Source of the DNA: Actinomycetota bacterium
GTDB taxonomy: Bacteria; Actinomycetota; UBA4738
Direction: 5' to 3'
NCBI GenBank assembly: GCA_005885015.1
Contig: VAYG01000065.1
Coordinates: forward strand, 11,445 to 20,713
DNA length: 9,269 nt
Below, one piece after another: positions 1-6,269 of the stretch (the first letter of the stretch is position 1; each line of letters opens with the position of its first letter). Made by a program: the position numbers and the translations under genes. The notes below the pieces were generated by a model. The model saw nothing but the letters and a program-made list of their open reading frames with translations, was not told where the DNA came from and made no database searches.

Positions 1-218
1 TCCCGCCGGAGATCTCCCTCGACCTTGTAGTTGCGGTCGATCCACTCCCTGATCCGGACGACCTCCTCCTCTGTGAGGTCGCGGACCTTGCGCCCACCGT
101 CGATCGACAGCGACCGCACGGTCGCCGCGGCGCGGTTGGGCCCGATCCCGTAGATGTAGCGCAGGGCGACATCCACCCGCTTGTCGCGCGGGAGGTCGAC
201 GCCGGCGATCCGAGCCAC
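1..218 (-). CDS. rpsM: 30S ribosomal protein S13, 3' end cut off by window edge
   Basis: S13 sits in the head of the small subunit and contacts 16S rRNA, the P-site tRNA and the 50S subunit through intersubunit bridges. About 72 residues are visible, beginning MARIAGVDLPRDKRVDVALR, followed by the YIYGIGPNRA helix-hairpin segment and ending near VEGDLRRE. This is the N-terminal helical domain; the basic C-terminal tail lies beyond base 1. The start is a GTG at 218-216. It gives the family's normal N-terminus and has an AGGAGG ribosome binding site just upstream that overlaps the rpmJ stop codon (TAGGAGGG), leaving a 9-base gap. In this cluster rpsK, rpsD, rpoA and rplQ would be expected next, outside the window. 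Identity is very secure. Confidence 0.97.
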   Translation of the reverse strand, partial: MARIAGVDLPRDKRVDVALRYIYGIGPNRAAATVRSLSIDGGRKVRDLTEEEVVRIREWIDRNYKVEGDLRR

Positions 219-227
219 CTGTCCCTC

Positions 228-344
228 CTAACCTTGCCGCTGCTTGTGGCGAGGGTCCTTCGAACAGATGACCATGACCCGCCCGTGCCGGCGGATGAGC
301 TTGCACCGGTCGCACATCTTCTTCACCGACGGACGAACCTTCAT
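228..344 (-). CDS. rpmJ: 50S ribosomal protein L36, zinc-binding form
   Basis: L36 is the smallest large-subunit protein and helps fold 23S rRNA near the base of the L7/L12 stalk. The gene encodes 38 residues, the usual length, starting MKVRPSVKKMCDRCK and ending HKQRQG. It keeps the complete zinc knuckle: C11, C14, C27 and H33. This makes it the zinc-containing (C+) form, not the zinc-free paralogue made under zinc limitation. The ATG at 344-342 is preceded by a GAGGT binding site at about 7 bases spacing, 29 bases after the infA stop. The infA-rpmJ-rpsM order is typical of Gram-positive alpha operons. Confidence 0.97.
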   Translation of the reverse strand: MKVRPSVKKMCDRCKLIRRHGRVMVICSKDPRHKQRQG

Positions 345-373
345 CGCTCGAACCTCACCCTCGCTCCGGCCGC

Positions 374-592
374 TCAGCGGTACCGGTAGATGATGCGCCC
401 CCTGGTCAGATCGTACGGCGAGAGCTCCACGAGCACGCGATCTCCCGGCAGGATCCTGATGTAGTTCATTCGCATCTTCCCGGAGATGTGGGTCAGGACC
501 TTGTGCCCGTTGTCCAGCTCCACTCGAAACATGGCGTTGGGAAGGGGCTCCACGACGGTCCCCTCCACCTCGATGGCATCCTTCTTCGCCAC
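374..592 (-). CDS. infA: Translation initiation factor IF-1
   Basis: IF-1 binds the ribosomal A site during initiation and works with IF-2 and IF-3. The product is an OB-fold protein of 72 residues, exactly the family length, running MAKKDAIEVEGTVVE, then LPNAMFRVELDNGHKV, HISGKMRMNYIRILPGD and finally SPYDLTRGRIIYRYR. I place the start at the GTG at 592-590 because it restores the conserved MAKKDAIE N-terminus. An earlier in-frame GTG at 616-614 would add eight non-conserved residues, lies 4 bases after a U-tract and has no ribosome binding site. The best site for the chosen start is GGAGGG, about 12 bases upstream, which is rather far. A 124-base gap separates infA from map and holds a promoter and a terminator-like hairpin, so infA probably heads its own transcript or an attenuated one. 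Confidence 0.96.
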   Translation of the reverse strand: MAKKDAIEVEGTVVEPLPNAMFRVELDNGHKVLTHISGKMRMNYIRILPGDRVLVELSPYDLTRGRIIYRYR

Positions 593-619
593 GCTCCCGG
601 GTTTCCCTCCGAACACGCC

Positions 620-650
620 AAAAAAACGCTCCGAGCTGCCGCCCGGAGCG
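620..650 (-). terminator. Intrinsic-terminator hairpin between map and infA, in the infA leader
   Basis: Read on the minus strand, bases 650-641 (CGCTCCGGGC) pair with 636-627 (GCTCGGAGCG) in a 10-bp stem with one G-U wobble and a GGCA tetraloop. Seven consecutive T follow at 626-620. This is a textbook Rho-independent terminator for the upstream ribosomal-secY-adk-map transcript. It also lies directly downstream of a candidate promoter (659-687), so it could act as an attenuator or a 5'-protecting hairpin on infA mRNA. The structure is seen in the sequence; activity is inferred. Confidence 0.8.
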
Positions 651-658
651 ACACCACG

Positions 659-687
659 AGTATACGGTGCGGCCCCAGCCTCGTCTA
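659..687 (-). promoter_or_regulatory. Candidate sigma-70-type promoter for infA-rpmJ-rpsM
   Basis: On the minus strand there is a -35-like hexamer TAGACG (687-682; 4 of 6 to TTGACA), a 17-bp spacer and a -10 hexamer TATACT (664-659; 5 of 6 to TATAAT). An AT-rich -10 stands out in such GC-rich DNA. Transcription would start near 651-653, about 60 bases before the infA GTG. No other promoter space exists between the terminator hairpin and infA. Spacing and matches are visible; use as a promoter is inferred. Confidence 0.62.
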
Positions 688-717
688 CCGTCCGGGCCGG
701 AGAACCGGCCGGCCGGT
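687..717 (-). other. Large GC-rich hairpin directly after the map stop codon
   Basis: On the minus strand, bases 717-705 pair with 700-687 around a TTCT loop (704-701). The inner six pairs GGCCGG/CCGGCC are perfect; a bulged C (694), two more pairs, one G-A mismatch (713/691) and four further pairs follow. It begins at the last base of the map stop codon and has no T-tract after it. It could protect the 3' end of map mRNA or act as a U-less terminator. It overlaps the -35 hexamer of the infA promoter. Confidence 0.5.
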
Positions 718-1475
718 CAGGCTCCTCGGGCCGTCAGGACCTCGGTCCCGTCATCGGTCACGGCGACGGTGTGCTCGAAATGGGCTGACAGGCTGCCGTC
801 CGCGGTGACCACGGTCCAGTGGTCACGCAGCACGCGGGTTCGCCACGTGCCCACGTTCACCATGGGCTCGATGGCCACGACCAGGCCGGGCTTCACCAGT
901 GGCCCCCGGCCGGGCTCCCCGGAGTTCGGCACCTGCGGGTCCTCGTGCAGGGCCCGGCCCACCCCGTGCCCGGCGTATTCCCGGACGCAGCTGAACCCGG
1001 CGCCCTCGGCGACCTGCTGGACGGCATGGCCCACGTCGGACAACCTGTGCCCGGGCCGGAGGGCGGCGATCCCGGCCTCGAGGGACTCCTCGGTGACCCG
1101 GACCAGCTTCTCCGCCTCCGCCGAGGGTGACCCACCCACGAAGACGCTGACGGCCGAGTCGCCGTGGTAGCCCTCCCAGATGCAGCCGACGTCCAGCTTC
1201 AGGACGTCGCCGGGGATCACCTTGCGCTTCGGGCTGGGGATCCCGTGGACGACCTCGTCGTTGAGCGACGTGCAGATCGTGGCGGGGAACCCGCGGTACC
1301 CCTTGAACGACGGCAGTGCCCCATGCGCCGCGATGACATCCGCGGCGATGCGGTCGAGGTCCTCGGTGGTCATCCCGGGCTCGACGACCTCCATCAGCCG
1401 CTCGACGGCCGCGGCCACGATCCGCCCCGCCTGGCGCATCCGGGCGACTTCCTCCGGAGACTTCAGGATGATCAT
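717..1475 (-). CDS. map: Methionine aminopeptidase, type Ia
   Basis: This cytosolic metalloenzyme removes the initiator methionine from new proteins once deformylated. The 252-residue product has the pita-bread fold of the short type I family, without the N-terminal zinc-finger extension of longer forms. All five metal ligands are visible: D95 (KLDVG), D106 (HGDSAVS), H170 (YAGHGVGR), E203 (AIEPM) and E234 (FEHTV). The substrate-side histidines H78 (VVHGIP) and H177 (ALHEDP) are also present. I chose the ATG at 1475-1473, giving MIILKSPEEVARMR, because that matches the family start; the frame stays open for 29 codons upstream but those overlap adk. A GAGGG binding site overlaps the adk stop, 13 bases away. 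The adk-map pair downstream of secY is a classic arrangement. The gene is followed by a hairpin and then an intrinsic terminator. Confidence 0.96.
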   Translation of the reverse strand: MIILKSPEEVARMRQAGRIVAAAVERLMEVVEPGMTTEDLDRIAADVIAAHGALPSFKGYRGFPATICTSLNDEVVHGIPSPKRKVIPGDVLKLDVGCIWEGYHGDSAVSVFVGGSPSAEAEKLVRVTEESLEAGIAALRPGHRLSDVGHAVQQVAEGAGFSCVREYAGHGVGRALHEDPQVPNSGEPGRGPLVKPGLVVAIEPMVNVGTWRTRVLRDHWTVVTADGSLSAHFEHTVAVTDDGTEVLTARGA

Positions 1476-1488
1476 CGCGACACGACCC

Positions 1489-2145
1489 TCATCCCAGGTC
1501 GGCCAGGGCCGCCGCCACGCGGCCGGCGACCTCGTCCTCGGTCCCGTCCGCGTCGACCTCACGGAGCAGACCCTGGTCCGAATAGAACTTGAGAAGGGGC
1601 GCGGTGCTTTCCCGATACACCTCGAGGCGGCGGCGGACCGTCTCCTCGCCCTCGTCGGTTCGCTGGACGATAGGACCCCCGCATCGATCGCACACCCCCT
1701 CCACTCGGGGCGGATCGAAGAACACGTTGTACGGCGTCTGGCAGCGCTGGCAGGTCCGGCGGCCCGCCACTCGCTTCATCGCCACCTCCTCGTCGAGGAG
1801 GAAGGCGAGCGCCGCGGAGAGCGGCCTCCCCCGCGCGGCGAGCTCCCGCTCCAGCGCTTCGGCCTGAGGAACGTTCCGGGGGAAGCCGTCCAGGATGAAC
1901 CCCCCGGGAGCGGCGTCGACCGCTTCGACGACCATCCCCACGGTCACCTCGTCCGGGACGAGCTCACCGGCGTCGATGAACGACTTCGCCATCCGTCCGA
2001 GGTCCGTCCCCTCCTGGATGTTCCGGCGGAAGATGTCGCCGGTTGAGATGGGGTCGAGGCCGAAGCGCTCCACCAGGCGCCGGGCCTGCGTTCCCTTGCC
2101 CGCGCCCGGAGGCCCGAGCAGGACGAGCCGGAGGGGATCGGCCAT
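1489..2145 (-). CDS. adk: Adenylate kinase, long form with zinc-type LID
   Basis: The enzyme interconverts ATP + AMP and 2 ADP in the cytosol. The product has 218 residues. The Walker A loop GPPGAGKGT is at 11-19, followed by the AMP-binding STGDIFR segment (34-40) and DGFPRNVPQAEAL (86-98). The LID domain (about 127-162) carries four cysteines, C132, C135, C152 and C155, in two C-x2-C pairs that form a structural zinc site as in Bacillus-type enzymes. The DEGEETVRRRLEVY stretch (164-177) holds conserved nucleotide-binding arginines. The ATG at 2145 lies 10 bases after the secY stop. No good Shine-Dalgarno sequence is visible there, only a weak GGA, so coupling to secY translation is likely. 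The secY-adk-map order is standard. Confidence 0.97.
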   Translation of the reverse strand: MADPLRLVLLGPPGAGKGTQARRLVERFGLDPISTGDIFRRNIQEGTDLGRMAKSFIDAGELVPDEVTVGMVVEAVDAAPGGFILDGFPRNVPQAEALERELAARGRPLSAALAFLLDEEVAMKRVAGRRTCQRCQTPYNVFFDPPRVEGVCDRCGGPIVQRTDEGEETVRRRLEVYRESTAPLLKFYSDQGLLREVDADGTEDEVAGRVAAALADLG

Positions 2146-2155
2146 GTCCGGGGGG

Positions 2156-3445
2156 CTAGCGGAGGAAGCCCTCGTAGTGCCGCATCATGAGCTGGGACTC
2201 GAGCTGCTTCATGGTCTCGAGCGCCACGCCCACGGTGATCAGGATGCTGGTTCCCCCGAAGGGGAAGGCGGTGATCTGCCAGTAGGCCAGGAAGATCGAC
2301 GGGACCAGCGCGATGGCGGCGAGGAACAGTGAGCCGGGCAGGGTGATGCGGTTCAAGACGCCGGAGAGATAGTCGGCCGTGGGCCGGCCAGGACGGATCC
2401 CGGGGATGAAGCCCCCGTACTTCCGGATGTTGTCGGCCGTGTCGATCGGGTTGAACGAGATGGCTGCGTAGAAGTAGGCGAAGAACACCACCAGGGTCCC
2501 GTAGATCAGCATGTACAGCACGCTCGACTGCCGCAGCAGGACGTTGTTCACGAAGTTCTGGAACCACTGCACGTGCACCACGTTCTGGAGCAACGACGGG
2601 AAATACAGGACCGATGAGGCGAAGATGATCGGGATCACTCCCGCCTGGTTCACCTTCAGCGGGATGTAGGTCGACCCACCCTGGGTCATCCGCCGCCCGA
2701 CGATCCGTTTGGCGTACTGAACCGGGATCCGCCGCTGGCCCTGCTCCATCCACACGACCACGAAGATGATGGCGATGCCCAGGGCGAGCAGGAAGTAGAA
2801 CTTGGCTTCGCCGGCCTGGTGCAGGATCCCCAAGCCCTGGGCGGGAAGGCGGGAGATCACGCTGGTGAAGATCAGGATCGACATCCCGTTGCCGATGCCG
2901 CGCTGGGTGATCAGCTCGCCCAGCCACATGATCATGGCGGTCCCCGCGGTCAGGGTGATCACCATGAGCGCGACCCGGGGCGGGGTGAAGTGGCGCACGA
3001 TCCCGCTCGCCCCGCCGGTGAACTGGCCGCTGTTGAACAGGAAGACGAGGCCGGTGGACTGGAGCAGCGCCAGGGTGACCGTCATGTAGCGCGTCCACTG
3101 GGTGATCTTCTTGATCCCGATCTCACCTTGCTTCTGCCACTGCTCGAGCTTGGGGATCACCACGGTGAGCAGTTGCATGATGATCGAGCTGGTGATGTAG
3201 GGCATGATCCCCAGCGAGAAGACGGCGAACCTGGTCAGCGCTCCCCCGGAGAAGAGGTCGATGAACTGGAGCGCCGACAGCTGGTTGCCGCTCGCGGCGT
3301 TGCGCAGCTCGGCCAGCCGGTTCGGATCGACGTTGGGAACCGGGATGTGCGATCCCAGCCGGAAGATCGCGATGATCCCCAGAGTGAACAGGATCTTCTT
3401 GCGAAGGTCCGGGATCTTGAACGCGTTGACGAAGGCCTTCAGCAC
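2156..3445 (-). CDS. secY: Preprotein translocase subunit SecY
   Basis: SecY is the pore of the SecYEG channel in the cytoplasmic membrane, exporting unfolded proteins with SecA or inserting membrane proteins. The product has 429 residues and about ten hydrophobic helices, the first at about 17-33. The plug region and helix 2 signature are at about 60-93 (GALTRFAVFSLGIMPYITSS, then IIMQLL). The conserved ELITQRGIGNGMSIL segment is at 177-191, and the cytoplasmic loop GIRPGRPTADYL at 349-360 contains the essential Arg (R351) that contacts SecA and the ribosome. The start is a GTG at 3445-3443, giving the normal LKAFVNAFKIPDLRKK N-terminus; GGAGGA lies about 11 bases upstream. The 42-base gap after rplO is one of the larger ones here, but I see no convincing promoter or hairpin in it. 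Confidence 0.98.
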   Translation of the reverse strand: MLKAFVNAFKIPDLRKKILFTLGIIAIFRLGSHIPVPNVDPNRLAELRNAASGNQLSALQFIDLFSGGALTRFAVFSLGIMPYITSSIIMQLLTVVIPKLEQWQKQGEIGIKKITQWTRYMTVTLALLQSTGLVFLFNSGQFTGGASGIVRHFTPPRVALMVITLTAGTAMIMWLGELITQRGIGNGMSILIFTSVISRLPAQGLGILHQAGEAKFYFLLALGIAIIFVVVWMEQGQRRIPVQYAKRIVGRRMTQGGSTYIPLKVNQAGVIPIIFASSVLYFPSLLQNVVHVQWFQNFVNNVLLRQSSVLYMLIYGTLVVFFAYFYAAISFNPIDTADNIRKYGGFIPGIRPGRPTADYLSGVLNRITLPGSLFLAAIALVPSIFLAYWQITAFPFGGTSILITVGVALETMKQLESQLMMRHYEGFLR

Positions 3446-3487
3446 GGCGGATCGGTCCTCCAGCTCACAAGGTCCGAACGGCCCAGT

Positions 3488-3931
3488 TTACAGGCTGATG
3501 ATCTCCACCGAGCCGCCGGCCTGCTCGATCTTGGACCGGGCCGACCCCGACACGGCATGGGCCTGGACCCTGAGCGCCTTGCCCAGGTCTCCCTGACCAA
3601 GGACCTTGACCGGACGGGCCGGCCGGACCATCCCGCGCTCCCGAAGGACGTCGGGCGTGACCTCCGCGCCCGCCTCGAAGGTCTCCTCGAGCCGGTTCAC
3701 GTTGATCACCGCCCACTCCACGCGGCCGGGATTGGTGAATCCCTTCAGCTTGGGGATCCGGCGCTGGATGGGCATCTGCCCACCTTCGAACCCGAGCTTC
3801 TGGTTGTGCCGGGCCTTGTACCCCTTGGTTCCCCGGCCGGCCGTCTTGCCCTGGCCGGCGGCCTTCCCCCGCCCCACGCGGCGGCGCGGGCGGACGGCTC
3901 CCTCGGCGGGCCGGAGATGGTGCAGCTTCAT
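3488..3931 (-). CDS. rplO: 50S ribosomal protein L15
   Basis: L15 binds 23S rRNA and is a late-assembly protein of the large subunit. The 147-residue product has the usual length. Its N-terminal half is a basic, glycine-rich extension (RRRVGRGKAAGQGKTAGRGT, about 16-35) that threads into rRNA. The conserved GFEGGQMPIQRRIPKLKGF block is at 47-65. The C-terminal L15 signature, KVLGQGDLGKALRVQAHAVS followed by SARSKIEQAGG, is at 109-140. The ATG at 3931 overlaps the rpmD stop by four bases (ATGA). A GAGG motif lies 4 bases before the start, so translation is likely coupled to rpmD. Confidence 0.97.
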   Translation of the reverse strand: MKLHHLRPAEGAVRPRRRVGRGKAAGQGKTAGRGTKGYKARHNQKLGFEGGQMPIQRRIPKLKGFTNPGRVEWAVINVNRLEETFEAGAEVTPDVLRERGMVRPARPVKVLGQGDLGKALRVQAHAVSGSARSKIEQAGGSVEIISL

Positions 3932-4122
3932 CGGTCCTCGCCCTCCACCGCTTCGACCTTCACCAGATGGGCCACCTTTGCGATCATCCCGCGGACGTCG
4001 GGACGGTCCTCCTTCACCACGCTGTGCCGAATCCGGCGCAGGCCCAGGGCCCGCACGGTGGCCTTCTGGTCCCGGGGCCGGTCGATGATGGAGCGGACCT
4101 GGGTCACCCTAAGCTTCGGCAC
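3928..4122 (-). CDS. rpmD: 50S ribosomal protein L30
   Basis: L30 is a small protein on the surface of the 50S subunit. The product has 64 residues (family about 58-65). It starts PKLRVTQVRSIIDRP after the initiator, carries the conserved QKATVRALGLRRIRHSVV core (19-36) and VRGMIAKVAHLVKVE (43-57), and ends in a short acidic tail. The start is a GTG at 4122-4120 with a strong GGAGG site 6 bases upstream. This start lies inside the end of rpsE, giving a 14-base overlap, and the stop overlaps the rplO start. The gene is therefore locked between two overlapping neighbours. Confidence 0.95.
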   Translation of the reverse strand: MPKLRVTQVRSIIDRPRDQKATVRALGLRRIRHSVVKEDRPDVRGMIAKVAHLVKVEAVEGEDR

Positions 4123-4705
4123 CGTCCACCTCCACGCCCGCCTGGGCCCGTTTCGCGGCCATGGCCACCTCGGCCTCGGCCACGCCCTCCACCATGGGCC
4201 GGGGAGCGATCTCGGAGACGTCCCGCCCCCGGAGGCGGGCGATCTCCTCCGGCCGCCGGAGGCGGCGCAGGCCGGCGATGGCGGCGTGCACGATGTTGAT
4301 CGGGTTGTCGGACCCCAGCGACTTGGACAGGATGTCCTTGATCCCGGCCGCCTCGACCACCGCCCGGACCGGGCCGCCCGCGATGACCCCCGTCCCGGGG
4401 GCGGCCGGCTTGAGGAGGACCACTCCGGCGCCGTCCTCGCCGATCACCGCGTGGGGGATGGTGGTGTTCATCATCGGCACCGGGAACATGCTCTTCTTGG
4501 CCACCTCGACGCCCTTCTGGATGGCCGCGGGCACCTCCTTGGCCTTCCCGTAGCCGACCCCGACCCGGCCCGCGCCGTCGCCCACGACCACCAGGGCGGT
4601 GAAGCTGAACCGCCGCCCGCCACGGACGACCTTGGCCACGCGGTTGATGGCGACGACCCGCTCTTCGAACGGGCTCTTGTCGGACTGGCTGTCGAACCGT
4701 CTCAT
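4109..4705 (-). CDS. rpsE: 30S ribosomal protein S5
   Basis: S5 lies at the mRNA entry side of the 30S subunit and influences decoding accuracy and mRNA unwinding. The product has 198 residues, with a short N-terminal extension and a longer alanine-rich C-terminal tail (about 172-198) than the E. coli protein. The double-stranded RNA-binding-like domain is ERVVAINRVAKVVRGGRRFS (15-34) followed by TALVVVGDGAGRVGVGYGKA (36-55). The C-terminal domain includes PHAVIGEDGAGVVLLKPA (84-101) and GIKDILSKSLGSDNPIN (121-137). The ATG at 4705 is 21 bases after the rplR stop. The GAGAGG motif is about 15 bases away, too far for good use. It is better placed for a four-codon mini-ORF (4702-4716) whose stop overlaps this start. 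Confidence 0.97.
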   Translation of the reverse strand: MRRFDSQSDKSPFEERVVAINRVAKVVRGGRRFSFTALVVVGDGAGRVGVGYGKAKEVPAAIQKGVEVAKKSMFPVPMMNTTIPHAVIGEDGAGVVLLKPAAPGTGVIAGGPVRAVVEAAGIKDILSKSLGSDNPINIVHAAIAGLRRLRRPEEIARLRGRDVSEIAPRPMVEGVAEAEVAMAAKRAQAGVEVDGAEA

Positions 4706-4726
4706 CTCGCGGTCATCCGTCCTCTC

Positions 4727-5074
4727 TCAGATCGACAGGCCGGCCTCGCGGGCGGCCTCGGCCACGGCCTTCACCCTCCCGTGGTACAGCCGGCCGGACC
4801 GGTCGAAGACGACGCGGTCCACCCCGAGGGAGCGGGCGCTCTCGGCGATCGCCTGGCCAACCTTCTTCGCCTTGGCCGTCTTGTCGCCGTCCTCCACCCC
4901 CAGATCCGACACGGCCGCAAGGGTTCGTGCGGCCTGATCGTCCACCAGCTGGGCGTAGATGTGCCGGTTGGATCGGTACACGGCGAGGCGGGGGCGCGTC
5001 GGCGTCCCCGACACCTTGCGGCGGATCCGGCGGTGCCGGCGGATCCTGGCCTGGCGCTTCGCTTCGGGTCGCAT
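4727..5074 (-). CDS. rplR: 50S ribosomal protein L18
   Basis: L18 binds 5S rRNA together with L5 and helps attach it to the large subunit. The product has 115 residues, the usual length. The arginine-rich N-terminus (MRPEAKRQARIRRHRRIRRK) is the RNA-binding tail. The core has SGTPTRPRLAVYRSNRHIYA (22-41), QLVDD (42-46) and TLAAVSDLG (51-59), and ends GRLYHGRVKAVAEAAREAGL. The reading frame stays open far upstream into rplF, but the ATG at 5074 gives the family N-terminus. It shares its A with the rplF stop (TGATG). A GGAG motif lies about 7 bases upstream, inside rplF. Confidence 0.97.
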   Translation of the reverse strand: MRPEAKRQARIRRHRRIRRKVSGTPTRPRLAVYRSNRHIYAQLVDDQAARTLAAVSDLGVEDGDKTAKAKKVGQAIAESARSLGVDRVVFDRSGRLYHGRVKAVAEAAREAGLSI

Positions 5075-5619
5075 CACGCCGCTCCCTTCGCGGCCTTGCC
5101 GGCCTTCTTGCGCACGTACTCGCCCTCGTACCGGACCCCCTTGCCCTTGTAGGGCTCCGGCTTGCGGATCTTGCGGATCTCGGCGGCGACCTCGCCGACC
5201 AGCTGCTTGTCGATCCCTCGCACCACGATGCGGGTCGGCGCTGGGACCTCGAACTCGATCCCGTCCGGAGCCGGGAACGGCACCGGATGGGAGAAGCCGA
5301 GGGCCAGCTCGAGATCCTGGCCCTTCAGGGTGGCGCGGTATCCGACGCCCACGATCTCCAATCTCTTCTCGTACCCGTTCACCACGCCCTCGACCATGTT
5401 TGCCACCAGGGTCCGGGTCAGGCCGTGGAGGGAGCGATGCAGCCGCTCGTCGCTGGGCCGCTCCACTCGAACCGATCCATCGTCGAGCACGATCCGCATG
5501 TCCGGATGCACGGTGAGCTCGAGCGAGCCGCGGGGGCCCTTCACGGAGACCCGAGAGCCCTCCACGGACACTTCCACCCCTTGCGGGACGGCAATTGGTT
5601 GCTTCCCGATCCTGGACAT
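5074..5619 (-). CDS. rplF: 50S ribosomal protein L6
   Basis: L6 lies near the sarcin-ricin loop and the factor-binding site of the 50S subunit. The product has 181 residues, matching the family, with two repeated alpha/beta domains. The start MSRIGKQPIAVPQGVEV is canonical. VKGPRGSLELTVHPDM is at 26-41, VGVGYRATLKGQ at 90-101 and LALGFSHPV at 105-113. The C-terminal L6 signature PEPYKGKGVRYEGE at 154-167 is intact, followed by a lysine/alanine tail. The ATG at 5619 is 17 bases after the rpsH stop, with AGGAGG overlapping that stop and GAGGG closer in. The last base is shared with the rplR start. Confidence 0.98.
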   Translation of the reverse strand: MSRIGKQPIAVPQGVEVSVEGSRVSVKGPRGSLELTVHPDMRIVLDDGSVRVERPSDERLHRSLHGLTRTLVANMVEGVVNGYEKRLEIVGVGYRATLKGQDLELALGFSHPVPFPAPDGIEFEVPAPTRIVVRGIDKQLVGEVAAEIRKIRKPEPYKGKGVRYEGEYVRKKAGKAAKGAA

Positions 5620-5636
5620 GCGCTTCCCTCGTCCTC

Positions 5637-6035
5637 CTACCAGACGTAAGCGAGGATCTCGCCACCGACACCGAGTTTCCGGGCCTGACGGTCGGTGATG
5701 ACGCCGCGAGACGTGGACAGGATAGCGATGCCGAGGCCCCCCAACACCCTGGGGACCTCTTCCTTCCCGGCGTAGACGCGCCGCCCCGGCGTGGACACGC
5801 GCTCGAGCCCGCTGATCGAGGAAGCTCGGGCCGGGCTGTACTTCAGCCGGATGGTCAGCGTTCGGTCCTTGCCCTCCCCCTGGGCTGCCGCGCCGTCGAC
5901 GTAGCCCTCCCGGGTCAGGATCTCGGCGATCCGCTCCTTCAGCGAGGAGCTGGGGAGCACGACCTCCTCCTTCCGGGCCATGGAGGCGTTGCGGATCCGG
6001 GTGAGCAGGTCGGCGATGGGATCGGTCATGACCAT
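5637..6035 (-). CDS. rpsH: 30S ribosomal protein S8
   Basis: S8 binds the central domain of 16S rRNA early in assembly. In E. coli it also represses the spc operon by binding mRNA near the rplE start; whether that holds here is unknown. The product has 132 residues, the usual length. It starts MVMTDPIADLLTRIRNA, the N-terminus of Bacillus-type S8. The conserved SGLERVSTPGRRVYAG is at 75-90, the S8 signature GIAILSTSRGVITD at 102-115, and the end GGEILAYVW is canonical. I chose the ATG at 6035 over the one at 6029 because a GAGGTGA site lies about 7 bases upstream. It is 12 bases after the rpsN stop. Confidence 0.97.
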   Translation of the reverse strand: MVMTDPIADLLTRIRNASMARKEEVVLPSSSLKERIAEILTREGYVDGAAAQGEGKDRTLTIRLKYSPARASSISGLERVSTPGRRVYAGKEEVPRVLGGLGIAILSTSRGVITDRQARKLGVGGEILAYVW

Positions 6036-6047
6036 GGGTCCATCACC

Positions 6048-6236
6048 TCACCAAGAAGCCTTCGTCACGCCGGGGACCTCCCCCTGGTGGGCCAGCTGGC
6101 GAAAACAAATGCGGCACAGGGTGAACCGGCGCAAGACGGCCCTGGGGCGGCCGCATCGAGCACAGCGCGTGTACGCGCGCACCCTGAACTTCCGCCCGGC
6201 TCGCTTCTGCTTCTCGACCAGCGCCTTCTTGGCCAT
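6048..6236 (-). CDS. rpsN: 30S ribosomal protein S14, type Z (zinc-binding)
   Basis: S14 is a late-binding protein of the 30S head. This is the short zinc form of 62 residues, not the zinc-free form of about 100 residues. Four cysteines form the zinc site: C25 and C28 (TRCARCGRPRAV), C41 and C44 (TLCRICFRQLAH). The start MAKKALVEKQKR and the end EVPGVTKASW are typical. The ATG at 6236 has a purine-rich stretch upstream (GAGGAG with 4 bases spacing). It sits between rplE and rpsH as usual. Zinc-type S14 in this position is typical of Gram-positives and actinobacteria. Confidence 0.97.
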   Translation of the reverse strand: MAKKALVEKQKRAGRKFRVRAYTRCARCGRPRAVLRRFTLCRICFRQLAHQGEVPGVTKASW

Positions 6237-6269
6237 CCCGCTCCTCTTCTCCTTCTCGCGCCGCCCTCG

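Noticed and set aside
593..616. A longer IF-1 starting at the GTG at 616
   Set aside because: The eight extra residues are not conserved, the codon lies right after the terminator U-tract, and no ribosome binding site precedes it.
1944..3098. A 384-codon minus-strand frame overlapping secY and adk
   Set aside because: It is an off-frame reading of secY and the start of adk; the translation is His/Arg/Pro-rich and matches no family, while the true frames are unambiguous.
3446..3487. Possible promoter or terminator between rplO and secY
   Set aside because: Only 42 bases are available; I see no -10/-35 pair, no stable hairpin and no T-tract, only the secY ribosome binding site GGAGGA.
4246..4262. 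Perfect 7-base inverted repeat CCTCCGG / CCGGAGG with a 3-base loop in rpsE
   Set aside because: It encodes the Arg/Pro-rich segment of S5 and has no neighbouring regulatory element; probably codon-bias coincidence.
2819..5152. A 777-codon open frame on the plus strand, antisense to secY through rplR
   Set aside because: It runs opposite to well-identified ribosomal genes, and its translation is rich in Asp, His, Pro, Gly and Arg without domain structure. Such frames are expected in GC-rich DNA where codon third positions are G or C.
4727..5671. A 314-codon open frame that could make rplR appear as a long fusion
   Set aside because: Only the last 115 codons are L18. The upstream part is an off-frame reading of rplF, and the ATG at 5074 gives the canonical N-terminus.
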